The notes under the pieces were generated by a model. It did not search any database. It saw only the letters and a program-made list of their open reading frames with translations, and was not told the origin of the DNA. Below, in pieces: positions 55,262-64,000 of a stretch of DNA of 64,000 bases. Position 1 is the stretch's first letter. Every line of letters starts with the position of its first letter. Origin of the DNA: Labilibaculum sp041595635 (GTDB lineage Bacteria; Bacteroidota; Bacteroidia; Bacteroidales; Marinifilaceae); assembly GCF_041595635.1 (NCBI RefSeq), contig NZ_JBFHJW010000005.1, positions 52,738 through 116,737 of the forward strand, in the 5' to 3' direction. Position numbers and translations under genes: made by a program.

Positions 55262-55472
55262 AAAGCAATCGCGTTCCAATTGTTTCTGCAATTCAACAAT
55301 CATCAACAATTCAATTTTTATTTATTTTGTTTACTAAGTGATCTTTTTACAAGCTTTGAATAAAATATACACCAAAAATACCATGAAAACCGCAAAACCA
55401 TAGGGGTAATATTATGAGATTTTACTAATTTGCAACATTCTTTTAGAAATTACTAATTCAAAAATTAATAAC

Positions 55473-57593
55473 GTGAAAAAAACTTTCATTTACGTGCTTC
55501 TTGCTGGCATTGGTTTAACAGCCTGCAACAGCAATAAAAATAAGCAAAATACTGACAATCCGTTTTTTGCTGAGTATAACACACCTTACCAAACACCACC
55601 TTTCGATTTAATTAAATTCGAGCACTACGAACCTGCTTTTCTAGAAGGCATTAAGCAAGGATTACAGGAAATTGATGTCATTGCGAACAGTAAAGATGCA
55701 CCAACATTCGAAAATACCATTTTGGCTTACGAAAAGGCTGGTAAATTACTAAATAAAGTCAGCGATGTTTTCTACAACCTTAAAGGTTCAGAAAACAATG
55801 ACTCTATTGCTGCATTGGCTAAAAGAATGTCACCACTTATGACAAAATATGGTGCAGACATTAGTTTAAATGAAAACTTATTCAAAAGAATTAAATCGGT
55901 TTACGATCAAAAAGATGATTTAGACTTATCTGTAGAAGAACAATCGATGTTGGATAAAGCTTACAGTAGTTTTGTTCGTAGCGGTGCCAATTTATCGGCT
56001 GATAAAAAAGAAGAATTGCGAGCTATCGATTCAGAACTTTCAGCATTAACACTACAATTTGGAGACAATGTTTTGCAAGAAACAAATAACTTCGAATTGG
56101 TTCTCGATAATGAAGAAGATCTTGCTGGCTTACCAGAAGCGGTTGCTGCCACTGCTGCAGAAACTGCAAAAGCAGAAGGTAAAGAAGGTAAATGGGTATT
56201 CACAACTCAAAAACCAAGCATGTTGCCTTTCCTACAGTACGCCGAAAATCGCGACCTAAGAAAGCAATTGTACATGGGATATGTAAATCGTGGAAACAAC
56301 AACAATGAGTTTGACAACAAAGAAATTGCTAAACAAATTGTCAACCTTCGTATTAAACGAGCTCAGCTTTTCGGATTTAAAAACCATGCAGAATATATTC
56401 TGGACAAAAACATGGCTAAAAACCCTGAAAATGCCTTTAAATTATTGAACCAACTTTGGGCAGCAGCCATACCAAATGCTAAAAAAGAAGTTGTCGAGAT
56501 GCAAAAAATAATCGATCAAGAAGGTGGCAAATTCAAGCTAGCTTCATGGGATTGGTGGTACTATTCCGATAAAGTAAAAAAAGCAAAATACAATTTAGAT
56601 GAGGAAGAATTAAAGCCTTATTTCGAAATTAACAATGTTCGCGAAGGTGCTTTTACTTTAGCCAATAAATTGTATGGAATCAAATTTGTTCCTCGCAACG
56701 ACATCGCTAAATTCAATCCTGAAAATCAGGTATTCGAATTGCAAGAAGCTGATGGTTCTCACATCGGAATTTTCTATTTAGATTATTACCCTCGAGCTTC
56801 GAAACGTGGTGGTGCCTGGATGAGTTCTTTCCGTAAGCAATCGGGTTTTGGAACCGACAAGCCAGTTACTCCTGTAATCATGAACATTTGTAACTTTACC
56901 AAGCCTGTTGGCGATACTCCATCTCTCTTAACTCCTGAAGAAGTAGAAACCTTATTCCACGAATTTGGTCACGCTTTGCACGGATTTTTATCCAAATGCA
57001 AGTACAACATGTTATCGGGAACTTCTGTTTCTCGTGATTTTGTTGAACTTCCTTCTCAGGTAATGGAGAACTGGTGTTTCGAACCCGAAATGTTAGCCCT
57101 TTATGCTAAACATTATCAAACTGGCGAATTGATTCCTGCTGAATTGGTTCAGAAAATTCAAAATGCTTCCAAGTTCAACCAAGGATTTGAAACCATTGAA
57201 TACCTAGCAGCTTCATTGTTAGACATGAAATATCATACCCTAAGCGAAGAGTTGACCGAAAATGTAATGACTTTCGAGAAAAAATATTTGGATGAACTTG
57301 GATTGATTCCAGAAATTTATTCAAGATACCGTTCTACTTACTTCAATCATATTTTTTCTAGTCCGGTAGGATATTCAGCAGGTTACTACGCATACATTTG
57401 GGCTGGTGTTTTAGATTCAGATGCATTTCAAGCATTCAAAGAAACTGATTTATTCAACAAAGAAACTGCCAAAGCTTTCCGCGATAATGTTTTAGCAAAA
57501 GGGGGAACTGAAGATCCAATGGTATTGTACAAACAATTCAGAGGTGCAGAACCTAGCATCGATCCTTTACTAATTAAGCGAGGATTGAAATAA
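55473..57593 (+). CDS. M3 family peptidyl-dipeptidase-like lipoprotein
   Basis: A 706-residue zinc peptidase that begins with GTG. The lipoprotein signal ends LTAC (Cys at residue 18). The zinc motif HEFGHALHGFLS lies near residue 493, and the flanking blocks (ETLFHEFG, SRDFVELPSQVMENW) are those of Dcp/thimet-type M3 peptidases. The length equals Escherichia coli Dcp. It should remove dipeptides from C-termini of peptides in the periplasm. Monocistronic, with a bidirectional terminator behind it. Confidence 0.92.
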   Translation: MKKTFIYVLLAGIGLTACNSNKNKQNTDNPFFAEYNTPYQTPPFDLIKFEHYEPAFLEGIKQGLQEIDVIANSKDAPTFENTILAYEKAGKLLNKVSDVFYNLKGSENNDSIAALAKRMSPLMTKYGADISLNENLFKRIKSVYDQKDDLDLSVEEQSMLDKAYSSFVRSGANLSADKKEELRAIDSELSALTLQFGDNVLQETNNFELVLDNEEDLAGLPEAVAATAAETAKAEGKEGKWVFTTQKPSMLPFLQYAENRDLRKQLYMGYVNRGNNNNEFDNKEIAKQIVNLRIKRAQLFGFKNHAEYILDKNMAKNPENAFKLLNQLWAAAIPNAKKEVVEMQKIIDQEGGKFKLASWDWWYYSDKVKKAKYNLDEEELKPYFEINNVREGAFTLANKLYGIKFVPRNDIAKFNPENQVFELQEADGSHIGIFYLDYYPRASKRGGAWMSSFRKQSGFGTDKPVTPVIMNICNFTKPVGDTPSLLTPEEVETLFHEFGHALHGFLSKCKYNMLSGTSVSRDFVELPSQVMENWCFEPEMLALYAKHYQTGELIPAELVQKIQNASKFNQGFETIEYLAASLLDMKYHTLSEELTENVMTFEKKYLDELGLIPEIYSRYRSTYFNHIFSSPVGYSAGYYAYIWAGVLDSDAFQAFKETDLFNKETAKAFRDNVLAKGGTEDPMVLYKQFRGAEPSIDPLLIKRGLK

Positions 57594-57643
57594 TATAAAA
57601 TCATAGCTTTTGGCAAATGCCATACGTGATTTTCAACTAAAAT

Positions 57644-57683
57644 AAAAAATCCAGTTCATATTTTAATGAACTGGATTTTTTTT
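57644..57683. terminator. Bidirectional terminator between convergent genes
   Basis: ATCCAGTTCAT (57649-57659) pairs with ATGAACTGGAT (57666-57676), flanked by A and T runs. It can serve the M3 peptidase gene and the TetR gene. Confidence 0.85.
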
Positions 57684-57717
57684 ATTTCTAAAACAATCCA
57701 CAATCCGAAAATCAAAA

Positions 57718-58305
57718 CTAATCTTCTATTTCGGCTTCTTTAATATACATTCTAAGCACTTTTTGCTGCATAGCATCCAAAGGATAACCTTCAGGTTCCA
57801 ACACAAAATTCATGGCAATACCATCTAACATAGAAGCTAAAAATCGCGCTTCCATTTTCGGATTCTCAATTCCCTCTTTCTTAAAATACTTTTTAATGAT
57901 ATCCAGTAAAGGATTTACAATTTCATTAAGTTCTTGTTTGTATTGATCCACAACACCTGGCTGTAGACGCAAAGAATAGAATAGTCTAAAAAAATCAAGA
58001 TTCTTTTCTATTGAATCAAAGTAATCATTAATAAAAAACAAAAGTTCCACTTCCTGCAACTCACCATCCTGATTAGGATCAATTCCATCAAACATCAAAT
58101 GTACTGCTTCAGCCACAATGGTGTGCAGCAAATCTTCTTTGGATGAAAATAGAGAGAATAGCTTTTGTTCGGTAATTCCAGCTTCATGTGCCAACAATGC
58201 ACCTGTAGTAGCAAAGTATCCATCCCTCACAAAAATCTCCAATCCTATATTTATAACATCCTTCTTTACCAACTCATTAGTAGATTTATTTTTTGTTGCG
58301 CCCAT
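57718..58305 (-). CDS. TetR family transcriptional regulator
   Basis: A 195-residue regulator. The helix-turn-helix domain is visible in the first 60 residues (GLEIFVRDGYFATTG, LLAHEAGITEQKLFSLFSSK), and the rest is a helical ligand-binding domain. No target gene is adjacent and divergent, so the regulon is unknown. Confidence 0.9.
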   Translation of the reverse strand: MGATKNKSTNELVKKDVINIGLEIFVRDGYFATTGALLAHEAGITEQKLFSLFSSKEDLLHTIVAEAVHLMFDGIDPNQDGELQEVELLFFINDYFDSIEKNLDFFRLFYSLRLQPGVVDQYKQELNEIVNPLLDIIKKYFKKEGIENPKMEARFLASMLDGIAMNFVLEPEGYPLDAMQQKVLRMYIKEAEIED

Positions 58306-58537
58306 AGTGTTTAATTTTGAAAGTTCAGCCTTTTCAACCTAAGTTACAACAGAAAATAGCTTCCATCCAAAATAAATCAACTCAACATCCAATCAAAATT
58401 TGAATTTTTTTTAGATAAAAGAGCATTTTCAATCCATAATAATGAATTTATTCTGCTTACAAAATCAGTTCTATTTAGGATAAATAGTACTAGCTCTCAA
58501 ACCTTATCGCAACAGAAATTAGGAATTATGCTATCAG

Positions 58538-58912
58538 CTAATCTTCATTCATCCAGTTGATAGACGCTTGCATAGTAGCAAAGGGTTTCACATGTAGGTC
58601 TTTTAATCGAGCATGGGCAAGCATGGGCAAAATTGTTTTTTCAGGCGTATTGACAATTACAGCCAACTTTAGCTGAAACAGTTTATTATTCTGACGAATA
58701 AATTCCAAAACTTTGGGAAACTCGCTTATATTAATTAGCATATTGGCTTGAGTAAAATCGGTAATAATACCCACAATTTCTTGCTCCACATATTCCTTAA
58801 AAATGTGTATGAACGATTCTCTTATGTCTGTCACTTCAACATCTCCAAAAAATTCACGCAAAACAATTGTGTTCTTTTCAGTCTGTATTATTTTATAACT
58901 AACCTCTGCCAT
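58538..58912 (-). CDS. STAS/SpoIIAA-like small protein
   Basis: A 124-residue cytoplasmic protein. The pattern IVLREFFGDVEVTDIRESF, then VGIITDFTQANMLINI and FQLKLAVIVNTPEKT, ends in a helix (ATMQASINWMNED). It looks like the STAS-like family of SpoIIAA-like proteins found in Bacteroidota. The function is unknown and the gene stands alone. Confidence 0.65.
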   Translation of the reverse strand: MAEVSYKIIQTEKNTIVLREFFGDVEVTDIRESFIHIFKEYVEQEIVGIITDFTQANMLINISEFPKVLEFIRQNNKLFQLKLAVIVNTPEKTILPMLAHARLKDLHVKPFATMQASINWMNED

Positions 58913-59038
58913 AAATTGGTATTTGGGAAAATATCTTTATAAAAAATAATTTGAAGTCCATAAAAAATGAATTAAGCGCCTTAACTATACTCGAACCATC
59001 CGACAAGGGCAACAGATTTCTATTTTAATGAGAAGAAT

Positions 59039-59572
59039 TTATTTCTTCAGATCCATTGCCAATCGATTCATCGAAATCATGTCGAAATCACCAAATTTCT
59101 CTACCTCGTAATTTTTAACAAATTTCTGATTAATCAGAAATAATTTACTGTTGTAAGTATCCTGAGAATAGGTGTTTTCGCTATGAAAATCATCAAAATT
59201 GGTAAAATTTAACGGACAAGTGGATAGTTCCCAATTATCATCTTCGGAACTCATGAATAGCAAAGGCAAACCATGTGTGCGACAAATAAAGGGTCTAGAC
59301 TCATAGATCTGACACAAATCATTCACCAAGAAATTACAATCGTCGGCTTCCTCGTTTAACTCCTGATATTCTTTGGGAGGATTTGCTTTCAGTTCCTCCA
59401 AAATACTGAAATACTCTACCGGCAAAACCGAGAAATGCATACAACACTCCGAACAACCCTTTTTGCAAGCCATCTCTTTCTGATGCAATTTGGTTAATTT
59501 ATTGCTTATCTCGCTTGCTTCATTTCTCAGTTCACGATAGTTTTCGACTTCAACTTGTACTTTATCCTTCAT
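59039..59572 (-). CDS. YkgJ family cysteine cluster protein
   Basis: A 177-residue protein from the ATG at 59572; a GTG one codon up is also possible. The Cys-cluster core is MACKKGCSECCMHFSVLP, and CNFLVNDLCQIYESRPFICRTHG completes the likely metal site. It lies 42 bp downstream of sfsA in the same orientation. It is the second YkgJ-type protein in the window. The function of the family is unproven. Confidence 0.85.
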   Translation of the reverse strand: MKDKVQVEVENYRELRNEASEISNKLTKLHQKEMACKKGCSECCMHFSVLPVEYFSILEELKANPPKEYQELNEEADDCNFLVNDLCQIYESRPFICRTHGLPLLFMSSEDDNWELSTCPLNFTNFDDFHSENTYSQDTYNSKLFLINQKFVKNYEVEKFGDFDMISMNRLAMDLKK

Positions 59573-59614
59573 CACGTTCCATTTTTACTATTGCAAAAAT
59601 ACGTATTTACACCA

Positions 59615-60313
59615 CTATTCCAACTCAAAAGGCAATAGATCCCCCAATTCATTGCGCTCTGGAGTCACTAAAGCACGAATCGGAAACACTTCCACCCCAC
59701 ATTCGTGTACCTCTTTCAATCGTTTGGCGTAATCAGGATCAATATCATAGGCAGGTGCAAAAACCTCCACATCGGCACGTTGAATCACATAAACCATTAC
59801 CGCTCTTTTTCCTTCCTTCTTCACTTGAAGTAAGGTGTCCAAATGCTTTTTGCCTCTGCTTGTTACTGCATCTGGGAATCGTGCGTACTCTCCCACTTTC
59901 ATACTCACGTTTTTCACCTCTACAAAACATTCCCCCTGATCGTTGCTGGCAAATACATCTAATCGACTGTCCTCAAATTTCACTTCCCTCTGCACGTTTG
60001 AGTATCCTTCCAAACCTTCAAGCTTTTGATCTTTGATAGCTTGGTACACCAGTAAATTGGGCACTAGGGTATTAATCCCCACCCAAGAATCCCCGATCTT
60101 AATCATCTCCCAAGTGTACTTTGTTTTCCGTTTGGGATCATCAACGTAAGTTAAATAAACCTCAGCACCTTCAACAACACAAGTTTTCATACTTCCGGTA
60201 TTCGATGTGTGCGCCACCACTACTTCGCCTGTGTCCAATTCTACATCCACTAAAAATCTTTTGTAGCGACGAATTAAACGTGCATGTACAAGCTTATTAG
60301 GAAAAATCATCAT
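59615..60313 (-). CDS. sfsA: SfsA family DNA/RNA nuclease-like protein
   Basis: A 232-residue SfsA. The N-terminal OB-fold part is LVHARLIRRYKRFLVDVEL and AHTSNTGSMKTC, and the restriction-endonuclease-like core is LDVFASNDQGECFVEVKNVS, which carries D, E and K of a PD-(D/E)xK site, followed by FPDAVTSRGKKHL. Known as sugar-fermentation stimulation protein A; the family is now thought to be a nuclease. Confidence 0.93.
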   Translation of the reverse strand: MMIFPNKLVHARLIRRYKRFLVDVELDTGEVVVAHTSNTGSMKTCVVEGAEVYLTYVDDPKRKTKYTWEMIKIGDSWVGINTLVPNLLVYQAIKDQKLEGLEGYSNVQREVKFEDSRLDVFASNDQGECFVEVKNVSMKVGEYARFPDAVTSRGKKHLDTLLQVKKEGKRAVMVYVIQRADVEVFAPAYDIDPDYAKRLKEVHECGVEVFPIRALVTPERNELGDLLPFELE

Positions 60314-60333
60314 GATAATTTGTTTTTGAAACT

Positions 60334-60366
60334 CAAAGGTAAGCAGATTTCGCCTATTTTTGCCAA
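60334..60366. promoter_or_regulatory. Overlapping divergent promoters of sfsA and the ATP-grasp gene
   Basis: On the minus strand TTG (60366-60364), 22 bp, TACCTTTG (60341-60334) for sfsA. On the plus strand TATTTTTG at 60355-60362 could be the -7 box for the gene at 60388, with a TTG at 60326 slightly too far up. The two sites overlap within the 74-bp gap. Confidence 0.4.
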
Positions 60367-60387
60367 GTCGAATAGAGATGAACTACT

Positions 60388-61626
60388 ATGATACCTTCAA
60401 AAATTGCACCTAAACTATTTATTTACAACCCCACCTGCGAAATGGCTATTGCCAATGGAACAGTTAGCTATATGCCTAATAAAACACTTACCAAGTTCGA
60501 GCACGATTTGGATTCCTTACCGCTGTTTTTTGCTCAAAAGCATGACTATGTTCTGGTTCATAATTTACCCGATAAGAAATTTTTACATTTACTGGAAGAG
60601 GCAGACATTTCCATTCCAAATTTCGAGCTACTTAACAGCGCACTTAACCAGGCAGATTTTATTCGCATGCCAAAACACAGTCTTCATCCCTGGGGATGGA
60701 GTCCGAGAATTCATCATATATTTAAGCCTTTTAAAGAATCGTGCAGTGCTGAATTTTTGAACCAACCAAACGCTTTTTGGAAAGAAGAACATAGACAGTT
60801 ATACACAAGAAAAAAAGCCATGGAAGTACTACAATCGGCAATTACTAGCAGCGAAGACAACCTGTTTATTCAAATGAGTCAGGCTGCGCAACAATGCTAC
60901 TCTGTTGCAGAAGTGGAACAACTCCTAAAAAGCTGGAAACAAATTGTGATTAAAACGCCCTTGAGCTCGGCTGGCAGAGGCATACAAATACTTCGCTATT
61001 CCACACTAAACCAATCAATTATTCAATCGATAAATGGTATTATTGCCTCCCAAGGCTATGTGATGGTAGAGGCATTTTTGAATAAAAAGTGTGACTTTTC
61101 TTTGCAATATTATTGCGACGGAAAGGGAAAACTCGACTATTTAGGCTTAGGCTTCTTCCATACAGATTCGAAAGGACAATATTTGAGCAATTACCTGGGA
61201 GGAATGCCTACGGAAGTAGAAAAAATATTGCCCAATGACAGAATTGAAAAGCTGCAATATTGTATGACAAAGATCATCGCCGAATCGGATATTTCGACTA
61301 AATATACTGGCTATTTTGGTGTGGATTGTATGTTGATTCTCGATGCAGAGAATCAATTAAAAATACAACCCTGTGTAGAAATCAACCTTCGCTACAACAT
61401 GAGTACCTTGGCGATTTTTCTAAATGAACACATTCATCCAAACACGAAAGGAGAATTTAAAATTTTCCACAAAGCCAAATGTAGCTTCCATCAGTTTCAT
61501 GAAGAAATGAACCAAAAACATCCACTCGAAATGGAAGATGGAAAATGGAGCAAAGGATACCTCCCCTTAGTGAGTCCTTTTCAAAACAAAACGTTTGGAG
61601 CCTATATTCTTCTAAAGAAAAACTAG
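60388..61626 (+). CDS. ATP-grasp-like protein of unknown substrate
   Basis: A 412-residue cytoplasmic protein. IYNPTCEMAIANGTVSYMP near the N-terminus is distinctive. The middle and C-terminal parts look like an ATP-grasp fold: IVIKTPLSSAGRGIQIL (ATP-binding lysine and glycine loop, about residue 190), GYVMVEAFL, and GYFGVDCMLI ... QPCVEINLRYNMS with the metal-binding Glu and Asn. ATP-grasp enzymes make peptide-like or thioester bonds. I recognise no named family, and the neighbours give no clue. Confidence 0.72.
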   Translation: MIPSKIAPKLFIYNPTCEMAIANGTVSYMPNKTLTKFEHDLDSLPLFFAQKHDYVLVHNLPDKKFLHLLEEADISIPNFELLNSALNQADFIRMPKHSLHPWGWSPRIHHIFKPFKESCSAEFLNQPNAFWKEEHRQLYTRKKAMEVLQSAITSSEDNLFIQMSQAAQQCYSVAEVEQLLKSWKQIVIKTPLSSAGRGIQILRYSTLNQSIIQSINGIIASQGYVMVEAFLNKKCDFSLQYYCDGKGKLDYLGLGFFHTDSKGQYLSNYLGGMPTEVEKILPNDRIEKLQYCMTKIIAESDISTKYTGYFGVDCMLILDAENQLKIQPCVEINLRYNMSTLAIFLNEHIHPNTKGEFKIFHKAKCSFHQFHEEMNQKHPLEMEDGKWSKGYLPLVSPFQNKTFGAYILLKKN

Positions 61627-61643
61627 CGTCGACTTTTAAGCAT

Positions 61644-61673
61644 AAAAAATCCCCTTCCAGTACAGGAAGGGGA
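61644..61673 (-). terminator. Rho-independent terminator of the nickel superoxide dismutase gene
   Basis: CCCCTTCC (61651-61658) and GGAAGGGG (61665-61672) form a GC-rich stem. Read on the minus strand it is followed by six T residues. It lies about 20 bp after the stop at 61692. Confidence 0.82.
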
Positions 61674-61691
61674 ATGCAAAAAAGCTGATTT

Positions 61692-62180
61692 TTAATGATG
61701 ATGATGCTCTTCTGCAGCAAAATACAAGTGAGAGAGCTCATGAACGGCGCTCTTTAGCTTCTCAACATACTGTAGGTCTGTAGTTTGTTTTGATTTCATG
61801 GCATACACACAAATCTCGTGCAACACTGCCAAAAGTTGTGCATTTTTCTCCTTTACTTTGGCATCATCCGAAACTTTTATTCTTTGAAACATGAAATATT
61901 GTGTAGTAATGGTCTGAATCTTGTTCGCATGATCTTCCTTATTGGTGATCCATCGAACAAGTTGATTGTAGTCTACTTGTTCGGCCGATGATAATTCATT
62001 GACCTTGTTCATACTTTTCTCAATGGTTTCAATGTCTTCCAATAGCATGGTTATCCGAAGAGAATCGGCATAAATACCACAAGGAATCTCGCAGTGTGCA
62101 TAACTTGATTTTGAATTTCCCAACACAAATACTAACAACACAATGCTAGCAATTCCTATTTTCGAGATTACATTTTTCAT
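61692..62180 (-). CDS. sodN: Nickel superoxide dismutase with a Sec signal peptide
   Basis: A 162-residue protein from the ATG at 62180. The hydrophobic leader MKNVISKIGIASIVLLVFVL ends SSYA, and the next residues are HCEIPCGIYAD, the nickel hook HCxxPCGxY of Ni-SOD. The hook needs a free N-terminal histidine, and signal peptidase cleavage after Ala28 would give exactly that. The mature part (134 residues) is a four-helix bundle of about Ni-SOD size and ends in HHHH, perhaps nickel-binding. No SodX protease or nickel importer gene is adjacent. It should remove superoxide in the periplasm. The usual cytoplasmic form has a short propeptide instead. Confidence 0.85.
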   Translation of the reverse strand: MKNVISKIGIASIVLLVFVLGNSKSSYAHCEIPCGIYADSLRITMLLEDIETIEKSMNKVNELSSAEQVDYNQLVRWITNKEDHANKIQTITTQYFMFQRIKVSDDAKVKEKNAQLLAVLHEICVYAMKSKQTTDLQYVEKLKSAVHELSHLYFAAEEHHHH

Positions 62181-62189
62181 TTTTATCAA

Positions 62190-62599
62190 TCTATTTAGTG
62201 AATAATTTAATTTTCTTATTTAAAATTAATCTAAACATTGATAATACAAAAATATATAACTTTTTATTTCGACTTCAATTACAGCCAGCCTACCTAAGAA
62301 TCTGCATGACTGTGCTATTCCTCTACGTAATTTTTTTACTGCCCCGAAATGGGGAAGCCCTCTTTACTAGCAAACCATATTCTGAAAATTAGTACTAGTT
62401 TAAGATAGATTACGTAATTTGAGACATATTATACTGAAATTTTCAAGAAAAATAAAGTTTCGAAACTTACTATTATTTCGCATTCAATAAATACGCCATT
62501 GTAATTCTGTTTGATCCAGCAAAAAAGAAGAACTAAAGACCTCTATAGAATCAATTACTAAAAACAAGAAATGTTTTCACATTATAATAAAGATAAATC
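62190..62599. other. Divergent intergenic region (410 bp)
   Basis: It lies between the Ni-SOD gene (minus) and a small membrane protein gene (plus). It holds the promoter described at 62247-62278. A 64-codon open frame on the plus strand (62198-62392) has no family features and no supporting context. No RNA gene is visible. Confidence 0.45.
62247..62278 (-). promoter_or_regulatory. Bacteroidota-type promoter of the Ni-SOD gene
   Basis: On the minus strand TTG (62278-62276), 21 bp, then TATTTTTG (62254-62247), a full match to the -7 box. It lies about 65 bp upstream of the start codon at 62180. I could not identify a nickel- or iron-responsive operator. Confidence 0.5.
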
Positions 62600-63040
62600 A
62601 TGGAGAGATTTCAAATTTTCAAAAAACAAAGAGGAATACAATTGTTCTATATGATTTTTGGGCTTTCTAGTCTGACACTTGGTATCACTCTTCTAATTAA
62701 TACATTTGAAACAAGCTTTAGAACAAATTTCCCTGATGGAGATTGGAATGGCGTTATTTATAGCCTGCAAGGTATCATATTCTTCACCATCGGCCACCTT
62801 TGGCGAAAAAATGAAAAGTATTTTATCGAATGGAATAATGAAGAGTTAAGATATCTATTCCCTAAAAATAAACTAATAGAAAACATAAAATGGTCAGACA
62901 TTAAAGGGATCAAAATAGATACATTAAAAATCAATATTGAATTATCGGGAGATCACAAAATCATAAACCTAGATAATTTGCAATACAAGGAAGTGAAAAG
63001 AATCAAAGAAAAATTTGAAGAAATGAATGCAACAATTTAA
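62600..63040 (+). CDS. Small membrane protein with a PH-like domain
   Basis: A 146-residue protein. Two membrane helices (FYMIFGLSSLTLGITLLI and IYSLQGIIFFTIGHL) are followed by a cytoplasmic beta-rich domain (IEWNNEELRYLFPKN, KWSDIKGIKIDTLKINI) that looks like the bacterial PH-like domains of membrane proteins. I know no function. It is monocistronic. Confidence 0.65.
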   Translation: MERFQIFKKQRGIQLFYMIFGLSSLTLGITLLINTFETSFRTNFPDGDWNGVIYSLQGIIFFTIGHLWRKNEKYFIEWNNEELRYLFPKNKLIENIKWSDIKGIKIDTLKINIELSGDHKIINLDNLQYKEVKRIKEKFEEMNATI

Positions 63041-63172
63041 TAAATACGATCAGCATTCGAGGTGAAAATTGCAGAGTAAGGTATTATTGCCACTCTAAAC
63101 TTATCGAAGAATCTCTAAATTAACAGCAGATGTTTCGACAGCTTTTAATATTTCAACTTTATATTGTAGCAC

Positions 63173-63204
63173 AAAAAAAGCCATCCCGAAAGGATGGCTT
63201 TTCA
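63173..63204 (-). terminator. Rho-independent terminator of fabG
   Basis: AAGCCATCC (63178-63186) and GGATGGCTT (63192-63200) with a five-base loop. It is followed by a T run on the minus strand, close to the stop at 63223. Confidence 0.83.
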
Positions 63205-63222
63205 GTATCGTTTTGTAATTTC

Positions 63223-63969
63223 TTACATGTTCATTCCACCACAAACGTGAATGGTTTGTCCGGTTACGTAAGAAGAAAGATCAGAACCTAAGTACACACA
63301 GGTTTTTGCAATTTCTTCAGGAGATCCTCCTCGTTTCAATGGAATTTTTCCAGCCCATTCTTTCACTACATCCTCAGGAAGTTTACCTGTCATTTCTGTA
63401 ATGATGAAACCTGGAGCAATCGCATTGGAACGAATGCCACGAGAACCCAATTCTTTCGCCACCGATTTAGTGAAACCAATGATACCCGCTTTAGAAGCAG
63501 AGTAGTTAGCCTGACCAGCATTACCGCTCACACCCACCACCGAGCTCATGTTAATGATAGAACCGCTGCGTTGTTTCAACATGGTTTTTTGAACTGCTTT
63601 GGTAAAGTTAAATACCGATTTCAAGTTCACGTTAATCACCATATCCCACTGCTCTTCGGTCATACGCATTAGTAAAGTATCCTTAGTGATACCCGCGTTG
63701 TTCACCAAAATATCAATAGCACCAAAATCAGCCATAATCTCAGCAACCACTTTATCGGTATCGGCAAAGTTACTTGCATCAGAAGCATAACCTTTTGCTT
63801 TTACACCATAGGAAGCAATTTCTTTTTCAGTTTCGATTGCTTGTTCGTTATAGAACAAATCAGTAAAAGCAACATTAGCACCTTGTTTTGCAAATTCAAT
63901 TGCAACCGCTTTACCAATACCACGAGAAGCACCGGTAATAATCGCTGTCTTTCCTTCTAATAACTTCAT
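63223..63969 (-). CDS. fabG: 3-oxoacyl-[acyl-carrier-protein] reductase
   Basis: A 248-residue short-chain dehydrogenase. The NADPH loop is ITGASRGIGKAVA, NNAGIT is intact, the catalytic Ser/Tyr/Lys are in NMSSVVG and YSASKAG, and the C-terminus TGQTIHVCGGMNM is typical of FabG. It reduces 3-oxoacyl-ACP in fatty acid synthesis. The start lies 31 bp from the right edge, so any upstream fab genes are outside the window. Confidence 0.92.
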   Translation of the reverse strand: MKLLEGKTAIITGASRGIGKAVAIEFAKQGANVAFTDLFYNEQAIETEKEIASYGVKAKGYASDASNFADTDKVVAEIMADFGAIDILVNNAGITKDTLLMRMTEEQWDMVINVNLKSVFNFTKAVQKTMLKQRSGSIINMSSVVGVSGNAGQANYSASKAGIIGFTKSVAKELGSRGIRSNAIAPGFIITEMTGKLPEDVVKEWAGKIPLKRGGSPEEIAKTCVYLGSDLSSYVTGQTIHVCGGMNM

Positions 63970-64000
63970 GAAATTCTATTTTTATTTTTTATTTCCAATC

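Noticed and set aside
59515..60036. A 173-codon plus-strand frame
   Set aside because: It is antisense to sfsA and the end of the YkgJ gene.
62198..62392. A 64-codon gene in the intergenic region
   Set aside because: It overlaps the promoter of the Ni-SOD gene, has biased AT-rich composition and no recognisable domain.

Overview
The window is about 64 kb of AT-rich DNA from a Bacteroidota bacterium. Signs of this are the many lipoprotein signal peptides, TAnnTTTG-type promoter -7 boxes, weak ribosome binding sites, and a gene complement that includes YebC, SfsA, DUF1566, DUF2007 and Dcp-type M3 peptidases. A marine Marinilabiliales/Marinifilaceae-like anaerobe or facultative anaerobe is my guess from the gene set; it is not proven. 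I see no tRNA, rRNA, CRISPR array, prophage or insertion sequence.

Layout. 1-6.0 kb: a minus-strand acyl-CoA oxidation operon (enoyl-CoA hydratase, hydroxyacyl-CoA dehydrogenase, thiolase, acyl-CoA dehydrogenase, EtfB, partial EtfA). 6.3-18 kb: housekeeping and accessory genes (YebC, a metallopeptidase-like lipoprotein, a PAS histidine kinase, an ABC exporter, DUF2007, DUF1566, YkgJ, DUF2971, M18 aminopeptidase). 18.4-25.5 kb: a DEDDh-like exonuclease/BRCT fusion that has lost its catalytic aspartates, convergent with a four-gene minus-strand operon that looks like an uncharacterised terpenoid pathway (radical SAM, DUF116-polyprenyl synthetase fusion, small alpha-toroid protein, squalene-hopene-cyclase-like protein with DADD).

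26.3-45.8 kb: a run of minus-strand genes that forms an unusual redox module. It has five PQQ-like beta-propeller proteins, one NHL propeller, a 65-residue Tat-exported Cys-rich protein, a Tat-exported multi-[4Fe-4S] protein, a NapH/NosR-like membrane ferredoxin, a fused NuoE-NuoF flavoprotein, a NuoG/GltD-like FAD protein without an NAD(P)H domain, an FtsX/LolD-type ABC pair and another ferredoxin. Inside it a 2,002-bp segment (32548-34549) is inverted between two AATT tetranucleotides. This cuts the C-terminal ferredoxin off NuoEF and the N-terminus off a propeller protein. Reverse-complementing the segment on paper restores both genes in frame to 780 and 370 residues.

46-64 kb: mixed genes, including an OB-fold lipoprotein, a six-hairpin glycosidase, OvoA (ovothiol synthesis), a LysR/monooxygenase pair, an mtnN-luxS pair (methyl cycle, AI-2), a Dcp-like M3 peptidase, TetR, SfsA, an ATP-grasp-like protein, a nickel superoxide dismutase with a Sec signal peptide, and FabG.
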